Shown here piece by piece: positions 1 through 8,590 of a stretch of 64,000 nt of DNA (its first letter is position 1; each line of letters begins with the position of its first letter). The notes beneath the pieces were generated by a model, which saw only the letters and a program-made list of their open reading frames with translations, made no database searches and was not told the origin of the DNA. Both the position numbers and the translations under genes were made by a program. Origin of the DNA: Anaeromyxobacter paludicola (GTDB taxonomy: Bacteria; Myxococcota; Myxococcia; Myxococcales; Anaeromyxobacteraceae); contig NZ_AP025592.1 in assembly GCF_023169965.1 (NCBI RefSeq), positions 3,410,001 through 3,474,000 on the forward strand. The letters run 5' to 3'.

Positions 1-2664
1 GGTCCCGGTGAAGCTCGAGGCGGCCTTCTCCGTCCAGGTCTCGAGCTGCAGGCTGCCCGGGTCGTAGGCGCGGCAGCTGCTGGTCCGCGGGACGCAGGCG
101 GAGAAGGCGAGGGTGGCGCCCGGCGCGCGATCGAGCACGGCGAGGGTGGTGGAGCCCGCGCCGCCCAGGCCCCACGCGTCCTGGACGGCGTAGCTCAGCG
201 GCTGCGCCTGGGCGAAGGTGGCGAGGGGCGGCAGGCCGCCCTGGGCGACCGACCAGGCGAGGTCGCAGGCGCCGGTCACCTGGTAGCCGCCGCCGGAGGC
301 GACCACGCCCATCCGCGCGCAGACCCCGCTCGAGGTGGCCGCAGCCTGGAGCGGGTCGCCGTCGGGATCGATCCAGATGCCGGAGACGAGCTCGGGCTGC
401 GTCCGGTAGCCGGTCCCGTCGTAGCTGTGCGCGACCGGGACCACGCTCGGCGAGGCGGTCGTGAGCACCGGAGCCCGGTCCTTCACGCGGACCGAGGTCC
501 GCACCTGGACCGCCTCCCAGGGATCGCGGCCGGTGGAGACGAGCGTGAAGGGCGAGCTGTCGTCGGCGTGGCGGAGCTCCCCGGGCCACGCGATCGGGAC
601 CTCGAGCTGGAAGTCGCCGCCGGCGGAGACGGCGGCCGCCGCGTGGGGCGCCCAGGCCGCGTCCACCTCCACCTGGAAGTCGCTCGTCACCGGATCGCCG
701 TCGGGATCGACGACCTGCAGCGGCTGCGATCCCTGCACGCGGTAGCTGCGAGGCGCGCCGGGGAGGTCCACGAAGTGGTCGAAGGCCGCGAGCGGGGGCG
801 CGGTGACGACGGGAGGGCGGTTGCCGACGAGCATCGGGAAGGTGGACCTCGCGGTGGCGCCCGAGCCGTCGCCGACGGTGCACGCCGTGACGTGGGCCAC
901 CGCGCCCGTGAGCTCCAGCGGGTCCTGGCAGGCCAGCTGGACATGGACCGCGCCGCCCTCGACGGTCGCCACGAAGGCACAGGCGTGGGCCCGGCTCGGC
1001 TCGTCGGCGCAGGTCACCGTGAGCGGATCGCCGTCGGGATCGGAGGCGGCCAGCGGCGCCGAGAACTCGGTCGTGTACCGCTGCCGGACGGGGTCGTAGG
1101 CGTGCGGGAGCGACTGCGCGACTCCCTCGCTCACCCGCGGCGCGGAGTTCTGCGGGCTCAGGTGGAAGGCGAGCTGGATCGCGAGGTCGCCGTCGCTCAC
1201 CGACGCCACGACGACATGCCGGACGTCGGTCCCCACGAGGTCCCGCAGGTCGGCGCAGCCGATCCGGACGACCGCGTGGCCATCGGTGACGGACGGCTCC
1301 AGCGCGCAGCCGGTCGCCCGCGCGGACTGGAGCGACCAGCCGAGCGTGGTCGGGTCGCCCTCGGGATCCGAGGCCGTCACGTCCACCGCGATCTCGGACC
1401 AGTAGCGGCGGCTCTGGGCGTCGTAGGAATGGGTGGGCGAGAGCGTGGTGCCGGCCTGCGGCGAGCTGGCGGTCGGGACCTGATCGAGCACCGTGAGCGG
1501 GAAGCGCGTCGTGGCGGAGCTGCCGGCGGGGTCGGTGCCCGTGAACGCGAGCACGTGCGTGAGATCGCCCTGCGTCAGCTCGGCCAGCGTCGGGCACTCG
1601 ACGCGGAAGTGCATGCCGCCCGCGGCGGCGTCGGTGGCGAGGGTGCAGGAGGTCGGCCGGGAGGTCTCGAGCGCGGCAGTGAACCGGAGGGTGTCGCCGT
1701 CGGGCTCGGTGAACTGGACGGGCGCGGTCCCCTCCGCGACGTACCGGCGGGCCGCCGGGTCGTAATGGTGGGGCACGGCGAGCTGCGAGCCCGCGCCGGC
1801 GCGGACCGGCCGGTCCTTGACCGTGACCACCACCTCGTCCCTCGCCCGCTTGCCCCGGGCGTCGGTCACGGTCACGAAGAAGCGCCAATCACCAGAGAGC
1901 GGCGTCCCGGCGGTGCTGATGCGCACCTCGGCCTGCGCCCCCTCGGTGCCCCCGAAGAACTCCACCTTGGGCGCGGGGAGCCCGCTCAGCCCCGCCGGCG
2001 GCTCGTAGCTCCAGTGGTAGCTCACCGGCTCGCCGTAGGCGTCGTGCCCGGCGGCCGAGAGCCGGACCACCTGCGAGCCGCTGTCGGTGACCGGCGTGCA
2101 GACGAGCGGGCTGCCCTGGCAGGTGTGCTCGAGCGCGAGGTCGTCGCCCGCCGCCACCGTGGGCGGCGGCACGTCGGTCGAGGGGTTGGAGTTGGTGCCG
2201 CCCGTGGTCCCGCTGCCGGAGGCCGACACCGCGAGCACCACGCTGGCCGGCGCGCTCTGGCGCCCGTGCGCGTCGGTCACCACCAGGGCGACGGTGTACG
2301 TGCCCGTGCACGAGAAGACCGTGTCGAGCCTGGGCTGCGTGCTCCAGGAAGGGACCGCGGCGCAATCCCCGCCGGTCACCGACCAGGCGTAGGCCGTGAC
2401 CGCATCGCCGCGATCCGGATCGCTGCTCCCGGTGCCGTCGAGGACGAGCTGCTCCCCGGCGGCGAGGCCGCTCGACGGGGCGCCGCCGATCGCGGCCGAA
2501 GGCGCGTTGTCGGCGGCGCAGACGCCGCTGAAGCACACGCCCGCGCCGCAGTCGGCGTCGGTGGTGCAGGTCTTGAGCTGCCGCTCGCCGCTGCCGCAGG
2601 CCGCGAGCAGGGCGAAGAGGCACACGCCGGCGGCGCGCGCCCGAAGTCCCCCCGGACTCGTCAT
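1..2664 (-). CDS. Large repeat-containing surface lipoprotein (3' end outside window)
   Basis: The frame is open from an ATG at 2664 down to the window edge (888 codons seen, no stop), so the C-terminus is missing. An AAGGGAG ribosome binding site precedes the ATG. The N-terminus is a lipoprotein signal peptide with lipobox LLAAC, followed by a short Cys-rich stretch (CTTDADCGAGVC). A PKD-like region follows (about residues 60-290), then at least five repeats of about 110 residues. Each repeat starts near an H-x-Y-D or related motif (DNA about 1765, 1430, 1100, 745 and 428), and most carry a D-P-D-G-D-P-like motif shortly after. The acidic motif resembles Ca-binding loops of cadherin or PKD-type domains, so adhesion or another outer-surface structural role is likely. 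That role is inference. It is divergent from the lipoprotein gene at 2969, which has a similar Cys-rich start. Confidence 0.85.
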   Translation of the reverse strand, partial: MTSPGGLRARAAGVCLFALLAACGSGERQLKTCTTDADCGAGVCFSGVCAADNAPSAAIGGAPSSGLAAGEQLVLDGTGSSDPDRGDAVTAYAWSVTGGDCAAVPSWSTQPRLDTVFSCTGTYTVALVVTDAHGRQSAPASVVLAVSASGSGTTGGTNSNPSTDVPPPTVAAGDDLALEHTCQGSPLVCTPVTDSGSQVVRLSAAGHDAYGEPVSYHWSYEPPAGLSGLPAPKVEFFGGTEGAQAEVRISTAGTPLSGDWRFFVTVTDARGKRARDEVVVTVKDRPVRAGAGSQLAVPHHYDPAARRYVAEGTAPVQFTEPDGDTLRFTAALETSRPTSCTLATDAAAGGMHFRVECPTLAELTQGDLTHVLAFTGTDPAGSSATTRFPLTVLDQVPTASSPQAGTTLSPTHSYDAQSRRYWSEIAVDVTASDPEGDPTTLGWSLQSARATGCALEPSVTDGHAVVRIGCADLRDLVGTDVRHVVVASVSDGDLAIQLAFHLSPQNSAPRVSEGVAQSLPHAYDPVRQRYTTEFSAPLAASDPDGDPLTVTCADEPSRAHACAFVATVEGGAVHVQLACQDPLELTGAVAHVTACTVGDGSGATARSTFPMLVGNRPPVVTAPPLAAFDHFVDLPGAPRSYRVQGSQPLQVVDPDGDPVTSDFQVEVDAAWAPHAAAAVSAGGDFQLEVPIAWPGELRHADDSSPFTLVSTGRDPWEAVQVRTSVRVKDRAPVLTTASPSVVPVAHSYDGTGYRTQPELVSGIWIDPDGDPLQAAATSSGVCARMGVVASGGGYQVTGACDLAWSVAQGGLPPLATFAQAQPLSYAVQDAWGLGGAGSTTLAVLDRAPGATLAFSACVPRTSSCRAYDPGSLQLETWTEKAASSFTGT

Positions 2665-2968
2665 CTCGAGCTCCCTTTGTACTTGCTCCGGTCGTTTGGA
2701 TCCCAATACGCTGACGTTCACTTTGAGATCAAGCGATGATTGACGGTGAGTCATCATCGCGGGTCAATGCGAGGGGCGTACCAGCAGCTTTGGTTCGAGC
2801 AGAACGGGCTCTCAGGCCCGCGAATGGCCGTTTCGCGGACCTGTGGTCCGTCGCGCGGACCGATACCGGGCCCGGGGCGCGCAGGGACGCTGGCGCGGTG
2901 ACTGGCAGGCCTTTCGCAATCTCCATCGCGCCCGGCGACCCGCCGGTCGCAACAGTCGGGGGAATCGA
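2665..2968. other. Intergenic region between divergent lipoprotein genes
   Basis: This 304 bp gap is less GC-rich on its left half than the rest of the window. It holds the candidate promoter for the leftward gene and an inverted repeat GCGATGAT-N12-ATCATCGC at 2733-2760 that abuts the promoter's -35 element. That position would suit an operator. I see no RNA gene or additional coding frame in it. Confidence 0.5.
2703..2732 (-). promoter_or_regulatory. Possible sigma-70 type promoter of the repeat lipoprotein
   Basis: On the minus strand TTGATC (2732-2727) and TATTGG (2708-2703) are separated by 18 bp and lie about 40 bp upstream of the ATG at 2664. The match is moderate and rests on sequence alone. 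Confidence 0.35.
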
Positions 2969-5035
2969 ATGAAGATCCGTCGCGCGCTGCTCCTGGTCCT
3001 CCTGACCGCCGCCTGCGGCCGCTCCGCGGACCCGGCGGGCTGCGCCGCGGACTCCGACTGTCCCGCGGGCCAGCGCTGCGCGCCGGCGCCCGCCGGCACC
3101 TGCGTGCCGCTCGCCTCCGGCGACGGCGGCGAGCCCGACGGTGGAGCGAGCAGCGACGGCGGCGCGGACGCCGGCGCTCCGCCGACGGACGGTGGGACCG
3201 ACGGCGGGACGACGGACGGCGGGACGGGACAGCCCGACGGCGGCCCCAGGACCTGTGAACCGGCGTGCGGCGCGGGGCAGGTCTGCACCGCCGCGCTCAC
3301 CTGCGCCGACGCCTACACCGTCGCGATCCTCTCCCCGGCCGACGGCGCGCTCGTCGGCGCGTCCCTCCGGCTGCAGGTCCTGGTCGTGCGGGGCAACGCC
3401 GAGGTCGCGCCGCCCTCGGTGACGTTCCTCGCCAGCCCCGTCGCCAACGGCGCCGTCCGGATGAGCCTCGCCGGCTCCGACGGGCTCGCGTCCTCCTGGA
3501 CCTTCGAGCTCCCCATCCCGAACGCGGTGGAGAGCCCGGTGACGGTCACGGTCGTGGCCCAGGGCCCCGCCGGCGAGCAGCGCCGGAGCATCACCGTGCA
3601 GGCGGACGCCGCGGGTCCGCGCCAGACGACGGTGACCGCCGGCTGCGAGACCGATCCCTGCACCCCCACGTCGGTGGTGACCGTCCGCGAGCAGATCACC
3701 GACCCGCACCTCGTGGGCGCCGAGGCGGCGATCTCGCTCGACGGCTACGCGCGCGTCTTGCCGCTCGCGCCTTCCGGGGATGGCTACGCGGTCACCTTCT
3801 CGCTCCGCGATCTTCCGTTCCCGGCGCTCCGGGGCCCGGCGATCGTCCGGGTCACCGCCCGGGACTCGCTGGGGAACGCGAGCGTCCTCGACAACTGGGT
3901 CTGGGTGGATCGGCTGGCCTGGCAGCGCCAGCTCGGCGCGCCCGTCACGACGCCCGCGATCCTGCCCGACGGCTCGCTGGTGGCCGGCCTGGCCGGGACG
4001 GTGCGCCAGCTCGTCGGCCTCTGGCCCGACGGTACCGACCGCTGGCTGTTGAGCCTCGGCGTGGATCCGGCCCTGCGCGGCGGGTTCGTCACCGCGCCGC
4101 CGAGCGTCGGCGCCAGCGCGATCTGGGTCGGCTCGGAGGACGGTCGCGTCTACGCGGTCGATCTCGCGGGGACGAAGATCCTGAACGGCGTGGAGGGGGC
4201 GAGGGGGTGCGATACGGGCGGGCCGGTAAAGGGATCTCCGGCACTGACCTACGGCGGTGCGGAGCTGGCCTTCACGACCTCCTCCGATGGAGTCTTTACT
4301 GCTGTCGACAAGGCGATCAAATGCGCGCCGAGTGGTGTGACGGATCCTCTGGTCAGCGGGCCCAGCATCGATGGCAACGACCACGTCATTGGAGTTACTT
4401 CCGGCGGAACTCTCTATAGAGAGGAGTTTTCTGCGGGCTTTCGAGTGCTCGGCGCTGTTGCGTCGCTTTACGAAGCGCGAGCGGAATGCGCGGTAAACGC
4501 AGCGGGAACATCCTGGGTTCCAGGAACAGATGGCACCCTCTACGGGGTAAGCGTTTCAGGTAGCGTGGTTAGACAGACCGTAGGCTCCCCCATCACCAGC
4601 TCCCCCGTCGTCGCCGCCAACGGCGACATCATCTTCGGCGACGAGGCCGGCGTCCTCCACCGCTACACCCCGGCCGGCGTGAAGGTCTGGGCCACCGAGC
4701 CGAGCTTGGGCGCCCCACTGCGCGCCCCGCTGCTCCTCTCCGGCGGCGACGCCGACATCCTGGTCACGACCGCGGACGGCCGGCTCGTGGCCGTCACCGG
4801 GGCGGGGACGGTGCTCTGGTCCGGCGCGCTCGCGCCGGGGCAGGACCTGCGCGAGGGGAACGTCTACACCGCGCCCGGGCAGTCGGGCCGCATCCTCAGC
4901 ACCGCCTACTTCGGCTGCTCCGACGGCAACCTCTACGCGGTGACCGTGGACGGCCAGCTCGACCCGGCCTCCCCCTGGCCGCGCGCCCACCACGACGCCC
5001 AGAACACCGGGAACGCGCGGGGGCCCCGGCCGTGA
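2969..5035 (+). CDS. Lipoprotein with DGG-rich linker and PQQ-like beta-propeller
   Basis: A 688-residue protein. I chose the ATG at 2969 because it gives a lipoprotein signal with lipobox LTAAC; the open frame upstream lacks any secretion signal. The order is signal, Cys-rich motif (CAADSDC...CAP), a linker of repeated DGG/DGGT units (about residues 48-90), and a second short Cys-rich motif (CEPACGAGQVC). An Ig or cadherin-like region follows (about 105-310), then repeated blades of the type GxxVxxxPxxxxDGxLxxGxxxGxLxxL, typical of PQQ/quinoprotein-like eight-bladed propellers. The function is unknown; outer-surface binding is plausible. DNA from about 4200 to 4590 is markedly less GC-rich than the rest of the gene. 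It overlaps the next gene by 4 bp. Confidence 0.85.
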   Translation: MKIRRALLLVLLTAACGRSADPAGCAADSDCPAGQRCAPAPAGTCVPLASGDGGEPDGGASSDGGADAGAPPTDGGTDGGTTDGGTGQPDGGPRTCEPACGAGQVCTAALTCADAYTVAILSPADGALVGASLRLQVLVVRGNAEVAPPSVTFLASPVANGAVRMSLAGSDGLASSWTFELPIPNAVESPVTVTVVAQGPAGEQRRSITVQADAAGPRQTTVTAGCETDPCTPTSVVTVREQITDPHLVGAEAAISLDGYARVLPLAPSGDGYAVTFSLRDLPFPALRGPAIVRVTARDSLGNASVLDNWVWVDRLAWQRQLGAPVTTPAILPDGSLVAGLAGTVRQLVGLWPDGTDRWLLSLGVDPALRGGFVTAPPSVGASAIWVGSEDGRVYAVDLAGTKILNGVEGARGCDTGGPVKGSPALTYGGAELAFTTSSDGVFTAVDKAIKCAPSGVTDPLVSGPSIDGNDHVIGVTSGGTLYREEFSAGFRVLGAVASLYEARAECAVNAAGTSWVPGTDGTLYGVSVSGSVVRQTVGSPITSSPVVAANGDIIFGDEAGVLHRYTPAGVKVWATEPSLGAPLRAPLLLSGGDADILVTTADGRLVAVTGAGTVLWSGALAPGQDLREGNVYTAPGQSGRILSTAYFGCSDGNLYAVTVDGQLDPASPWPRAHHDAQNTGNARGPRP
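4200..4590. other. Low-GC patch inside the propeller gene
   Basis: By hand count, 4261-4560 is 59% GC (177/300) while 4621-4920 is 76% (227/300). Codons rare elsewhere in the window (AGA, TTT, ACT, TAT, AAA) cluster here, and the reading frame continues intact. This looks like a segment replaced from a different source or under different selection. Confidence 0.7.
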
Positions 5036-6729
5036 GGCGCGCGTTGCCGCTCGCCCTCGCGCTCGGGGTCGCCGCCGCCTCGCCGGAGGCCCGGGCCGAG
5101 GAGGTCGTCACGGCGGTGCTCGCCGTCGGCGACGCGCCGGCGGGCCCCGACCGCGAGCTCGCCCGGCTTGCCGGCGCGCTCCGGGAGGAGTGCCGCGCGC
5201 GCTCCTCGGCCGTGCTCGAGGCGAGCGCGCTGCGGAGCCGGCTCGCGGGGGAGCCGCCCGCCGCGCGGCTCGCCGAGCTCGATCGCGCCGCCGGCGCGGC
5301 GGTCCAGGCCTACCTGTCCGGCGACTACGCGCGGTCCGCCCGCGCCTGGCGCGCGCTCGTCTCCGACCTGGAGTCGCTGCCGGAGGGGCCGGAGGCCTAC
5401 GAGCAGTGGACGCGGGCGGTGCTGCGCCTCGCCCACGCCGAGGGAACCCTGGGGCGCTGGGCCGACGCGCGCGCGGCCATGGAGCGGCTGCTCGCGGTGG
5501 AGCCGCGCTTCGCGCCCGACCCGGACGATTACGCGCCGAGCTACCGGCGCGTCTTCGACGACGCCCGCCAGAAGCTCCGCTCGCGCCCCTCCCGCCGGCT
5601 CGCGGTCACCTCCTCCGGCCGCCCCGGCGCGGTCTTCGTGAACGGCAAGTCGATCGGGGTGACGCCCGTGACGGTGACGCTGCCCGCGGGCCGCTACCGC
5701 GTGGGCGGGACGAGCGGCGGCCTGCGCGCCCCGACCGCGGCCGTGGACCTGCGCACCGCCGACGGGCGGGTGGAGCTCGACTTCGCGCTCTCGGACGCCG
5801 TGCGGCTCGACGCCGGCCCCGGCCTGGCGCTGGCGCCCTCCGGCCGGCCCGAGGCGCTGCGGGAGCTGGGCGCGCGGCTCGGGGTGGACCGGGTCGTGGC
5901 GCTCGCTGCCGCGGCCGGGGACGGGCCGCCCGCGCTCGCGGCCTCGCTCCACGAGGTGCGCAGCGGCGCGGTGCTCCGGGAGGCGCGCGTGCGGCGGCCC
6001 CCCGGCGCCGACGCCGCCCCGGCGCTCCGCGCGCTCGCCCGGTTCCTCCTCACGGGAGAGCGGGTGGAGGGGCTCGAGGTGACCGCGCCGGCCGCGGCGC
6101 CGGCCGCCGGGCACTCCCGCGCCGCCTCCGACCCGGCGCTCTCGGCGCCGTTGCGCGCGCCTGCTCCGGAGCCGGTGCCGCTCGAGCTGCCTCCCGCGAG
6201 CGCGCGGGCGCCTTCGGCCGGGCCCGTCCTCGTCGCGCTCCCCGCGGCCTCCGTCGCCGCGGCCGCCGCGGCCGCCGCGACGGTCCCGCCCGCGACCCTC
6301 CCGGCCACGGCACCCCCGCCCTCGACGCTCCCCGCCGCGCTCGCTCCCGCGCCCGACCCGCCCACCGCCTCCGATCTGCGCGCCGCCGCGCCACCGCCGG
6401 TCCCCGCCGCCGCGCCGGCGGCCCGGCGCTCGGGGTGGCTGCGCCCGGCCGCGTGGATCTCGGGGGCGCTGGCGCTCGGGATGGCCGGGGTGGCCTCCTG
6501 GCAGGGGCTCGCGGCCGCGAGCGCCTACGATCGCGCCAACGCGATGGTCCGCGCCGACGGCCTGCTCGCGGCGGGGGCCGACCCGGCGCGCTACCACGAC
6601 GCGCTGGGCGAAGGAGACCGGGCGCGACGGATGGCCTGGGCGAGCGCCGGCTCCTCGGTGGCGCTCGCGGCGACGGCCGGCGTGCTGGGCTGGCTCTCCG
6701 CGGAGCCGGCTCCGGCCGGCGCGAGGTGA
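5032..6729 (+). CDS. PEGA-domain protein with TPR-like N-terminal half
   Basis: A 565-residue protein that starts with GTG inside the stop of the previous gene (GTGA overlap). An N-terminal signal peptide (ends near AEA-RAEE) is followed by an alpha-helical, TPR-like region to about residue 180. A PEGA domain spans about 186-226 (SGRPGAVFVNGKSIGVTPV). PEGA domains are thought to bind surface polymers. A further region to about 340 contains a GVDRVV strand reminiscent of TolB or CsgG-like domains. Then come a long Ala/Pro-rich linker (about 350-465) and two hydrophobic segments near the C-terminus (about 468-493 and 533-556). Coupling to the propeller lipoprotein suggests a shared envelope role; this is inference. 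Confidence 0.8.
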   Translation: MRRALPLALALGVAAASPEARAEEVVTAVLAVGDAPAGPDRELARLAGALREECRARSSAVLEASALRSRLAGEPPAARLAELDRAAGAAVQAYLSGDYARSARAWRALVSDLESLPEGPEAYEQWTRAVLRLAHAEGTLGRWADARAAMERLLAVEPRFAPDPDDYAPSYRRVFDDARQKLRSRPSRRLAVTSSGRPGAVFVNGKSIGVTPVTVTLPAGRYRVGGTSGGLRAPTAAVDLRTADGRVELDFALSDAVRLDAGPGLALAPSGRPEALRELGARLGVDRVVALAAAAGDGPPALAASLHEVRSGAVLREARVRRPPGADAAPALRALARFLLTGERVEGLEVTAPAAAPAAGHSRAASDPALSAPLRAPAPEPVPLELPPASARAPSAGPVLVALPAASVAAAAAAAATVPPATLPATAPPPSTLPAALAPAPDPPTASDLRAAAPPPVPAAAPAARRSGWLRPAAWISGALALGMAGVASWQGLAAASAYDRANAMVRADGLLAAGADPARYHDALGEGDRARRMAWASAGSSVALAATAGVLGWLSAEPAPAGAR

Positions 6730-6731
6730 CC

Positions 6732-6768
6732 CGCGGCGTGTCGCGGCGTGTCGCGGCGTGTCGCGGCG
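6732..6768. repeat. 10-bp tandem repeat
   Basis: CGCGGCGTGT is repeated three times, followed by a partial fourth copy, just after the PEGA gene's stop codon. Probably slippage-derived. Confidence 0.8.
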
Positions 6769-6803
6769 GGCCCGCACGGCCCACGGGGCGCGAAGCGCGC
6801 TCC

Positions 6804-7184
6804 CTAGCGCGGGGGGCGGGAGCGCTCGTGCACCCGGCGCACCACGCTCGTCAGCTCGTCGGGCGTGAACGGCTTGAACAGGAACGCGTCGGCCTGCAGG
6901 AGCTTGCGGACGTGCGCCGAGGCCACCCCGGTCACCACGACGATGGCGATGTCGCGGTTCTTCGGGCTCGCCCGCAGCTGCTCCAGGAACTGCGCCCCGT
7001 CCATCCCGGGCATGAGCAGGTCGAGCAGGATCACGTCCGGCCGGGCGCCGTCCTCGATCGTCCGCAGCGCCTCGGCGCCGTCCGACGCCGTGGACGCCTC
7101 GAAGCCGCTCGCCCGGAGAGTGTCCGAAAGCGCGCTCCGCAGCTCCTGGCTGTCGTCCACGATCAGCACGCGGGGTGAGGGCAT
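6804..7184 (-). CDS. Single-domain response regulator (CheY-like receiver)
   Basis: A 126-residue protein made of one receiver domain. I chose the ATG at 7184 because the receiver begins at once (PRVLIVDDS). An upstream in-frame start would add 12 non-conserved residues. Conserved residues are D10/D11 (metal), D55 (phosphoacceptor, in LLDLLMPGMDG), T85 and K104 (LFKPF). There is no output domain, so it probably acts through protein contacts. No kinase gene is adjacent, and the pathway cannot be told from context. Confidence 0.93.
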   Translation of the reverse strand: MPSPRVLIVDDSQELRSALSDTLRASGFEASTASDGAEALRTIEDGARPDVILLDLLMPGMDGAQFLEQLRASPKNRDIAIVVVTGVASAHVRKLLQADAFLFKPFTPDELTSVVRRVHERSRPPR

Positions 7185-7262
7185 TGGCGCTCGACTACTC
7201 TCCCGGGAGCGGAGTGTCAAAGGTAAGCGGGATCCGGTGCCGTTTGGGACTCCGCCACCGGG

Positions 7263-8555
7263 TCAGCGTCGCGCCGGCGGCAGCGCCCCCCAGGCCGATT
7301 CGACGGCGCGTCCGAGCCGCTCCGCGAGCCCTGGCCCGTAGTAGGTGCGCTCGGTCTCGCCGTGGCGCAGCGCCATCCGCTCGGGGGTCTCCACGTACCC
7401 GGCGTAGTCGTCGGCGAGGGACACGATCTCGGCCTCCGGGGCGGCGCGGGCGCGCCACTGCTCGCCCACCTCCATCACCGGCTCGCTGGGCGTGAAGAGG
7501 AGCGCGAGGGGGCCGAGCCGCAGCGCCGTGACCGGCGCCTCGGCCGGGAACAGCCCCCAGGCGACGTTCCGCGCCAGCTGCGCCAGCCGGCGCGGCGCCG
7601 CGGCCGGATCGGGGGGCGGGAGCGCGATGCGGACCTCCGAGAGCGCCAGCGCCGGCCGCGCCTCGGGCCCGCTCCAGGCGAGCTCCGCCACCTTCGACTG
7701 CACCGCCCGGGCGTAGAGCTCCGGGGTGAGCTTCACCGCGTCGCCGAGGTGCGGCGTCGCGTCCCCGAGCGCTCCCTGGAAGAAGAGGGTCGGCGCGGGC
7801 TGCGAGCGCATCAGCGCCCCGGGCCAGTCGCCCGAGAGCCGGTGGTTGTCGGCGCCGAGGATGGTCGCGTGCGAAGGGTAGACGAGCACCTGGGCGAGGA
7901 GGGCGCCGTCCGGGCGCGCCAGCCGGAACCCGGTGAGCCGCGCGGTCACCGGGCGCAGGTACTCGCGGCTGTGCACGAGCCCCGGCGCGTCGGCCCGCGC
8001 GGTGGAGAGCAGCGCCGGGGCGCGGGCGGCGTGCGCGGCCCGGACCGCCGCCGCGATCCGTTCCACGAGGGCCTCGAGCTCCCGGCGCTCGTACGGCCCG
8101 GTCGCGAACGCCTCGGCGAGCGCGCTGTCCCAGAAGCCGCCCGGGCCGGAGTGGGTGTGGGTCGCCGCGACCACCACCGCGTCGAGGCCGAGGTCGCGGA
8201 CCCGCTCGCGCACGGCGCCCGAGAGCTCGGCGGGGACGAGCAGCAGCTCGGCCGAGACGAGCGCCACCCGGCAGCCGGGCTCCTCGAGCACGAGCGCGCG
8301 GACCCCCACCGGATCCCGCACCCCGCGGGCGGCCCAGCGCAGCCGGGGAAACCCGGCGATGGGCGCGTCCGGGCGCGGGTCGAGCGGCAGCTCGGCCACG
8401 CCGGCGAGGAGCGGGCCGCCCCCGCTCGCCCGCTGCACGAGGCGCGGGGCGCCCGGCCGCTCGGCGGGCCGCCACCGCAGCGAACCGGCGGCCACGATCG
8501 CGGCCGCCGCGGCGGCGAGGGCCGCGACGAAGAGCAGCGTCCTGGCGAGAAGCAT
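7263..8555 (-). CDS. Neutral/alkaline ceramidase-family protein
   Basis: A 430-residue protein with an N-terminal hydrophobic segment (residues 1-24) acting as signal or anchor. It carries the family's HTHSGPGG motif (H133, H135), as well as [15 protein letters not shown] and [10 protein letters not shown], all features of the neutral/alkaline non-lysosomal ceramidase family, which hydrolyses the amide bond of ceramides. Bacterial ceramidases are usually near 650 residues and include a C-terminal Ig-like domain. This protein matches only the catalytic part, so its substrate may differ. I used ATG 8555; a TTG two codons upstream is possible. It is divergent from purF with only 35 bp between start codons. 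Confidence 0.75.
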   Translation of the reverse strand: MLLARTLLFVAALAAAAAAIVAAGSLRWRPAERPGAPRLVQRASGGGPLLAGVAELPLDPRPDAPIAGFPRLRWAARGVRDPVGVRALVLEEPGCRVALVSAELLLVPAELSGAVRERVRDLGLDAVVVAATHTHSGPGGFWDSALAEAFATGPYERRELEALVERIAAAVRAAHAARAPALLSTARADAPGLVHSREYLRPVTARLTGFRLARPDGALLAQVLVYPSHATILGADNHRLSGDWPGALMRSQPAPTLFFQGALGDATPHLGDAVKLTPELYARAVQSKVAELAWSGPEARPALALSEVRIALPPPDPAAAPRRLAQLARNVAWGLFPAEAPVTALRLGPLALLFTPSEPVMEVGEQWRARAAPEAEIVSLADDYAGYVETPERMALRHGETERTYYGPGLAERLGRAVESAWGALPPARR

Positions 8556-8570
8556 TTTCAAGCGTCAACC

Positions 8571-8578
8571 GTTATACT
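8571..8578. promoter_or_regulatory. Symmetric -10 element shared by divergent genes
   Basis: GTTATACT contains TATACT on the plus strand (8573-8578, 12 bp before the purF ATG) and TATAAC on the minus strand (8576-8571, 15 bp before the ceramidase-family ATG). With 35 bp between starts, both transcripts would be leaderless or nearly so. No convincing -35 box is visible for either direction. Confidence 0.4.
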
Positions 8579-8590
8579 GCGCAACCCGCC

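Noticed and set aside
427-2739. A 770-codon plus-strand frame
   Set aside because: It is antisense to the repeat lipoprotein. Its translation is Arg/Gly-rich with no domain, as expected of the shadow of a GC-rich gene; the opposite frame has a signal peptide and repeats.
2969-4419. Frameshift in the propeller gene at the low-GC patch
   Set aside because: The frame runs through the patch with propeller-like sequence on both sides; other-frame translations lack motifs.
6732-6768. 10-bp tandem repeat as a regulatory element
   Set aside because: It lies between convergent gene ends and resembles simple slippage; no promoter is near.
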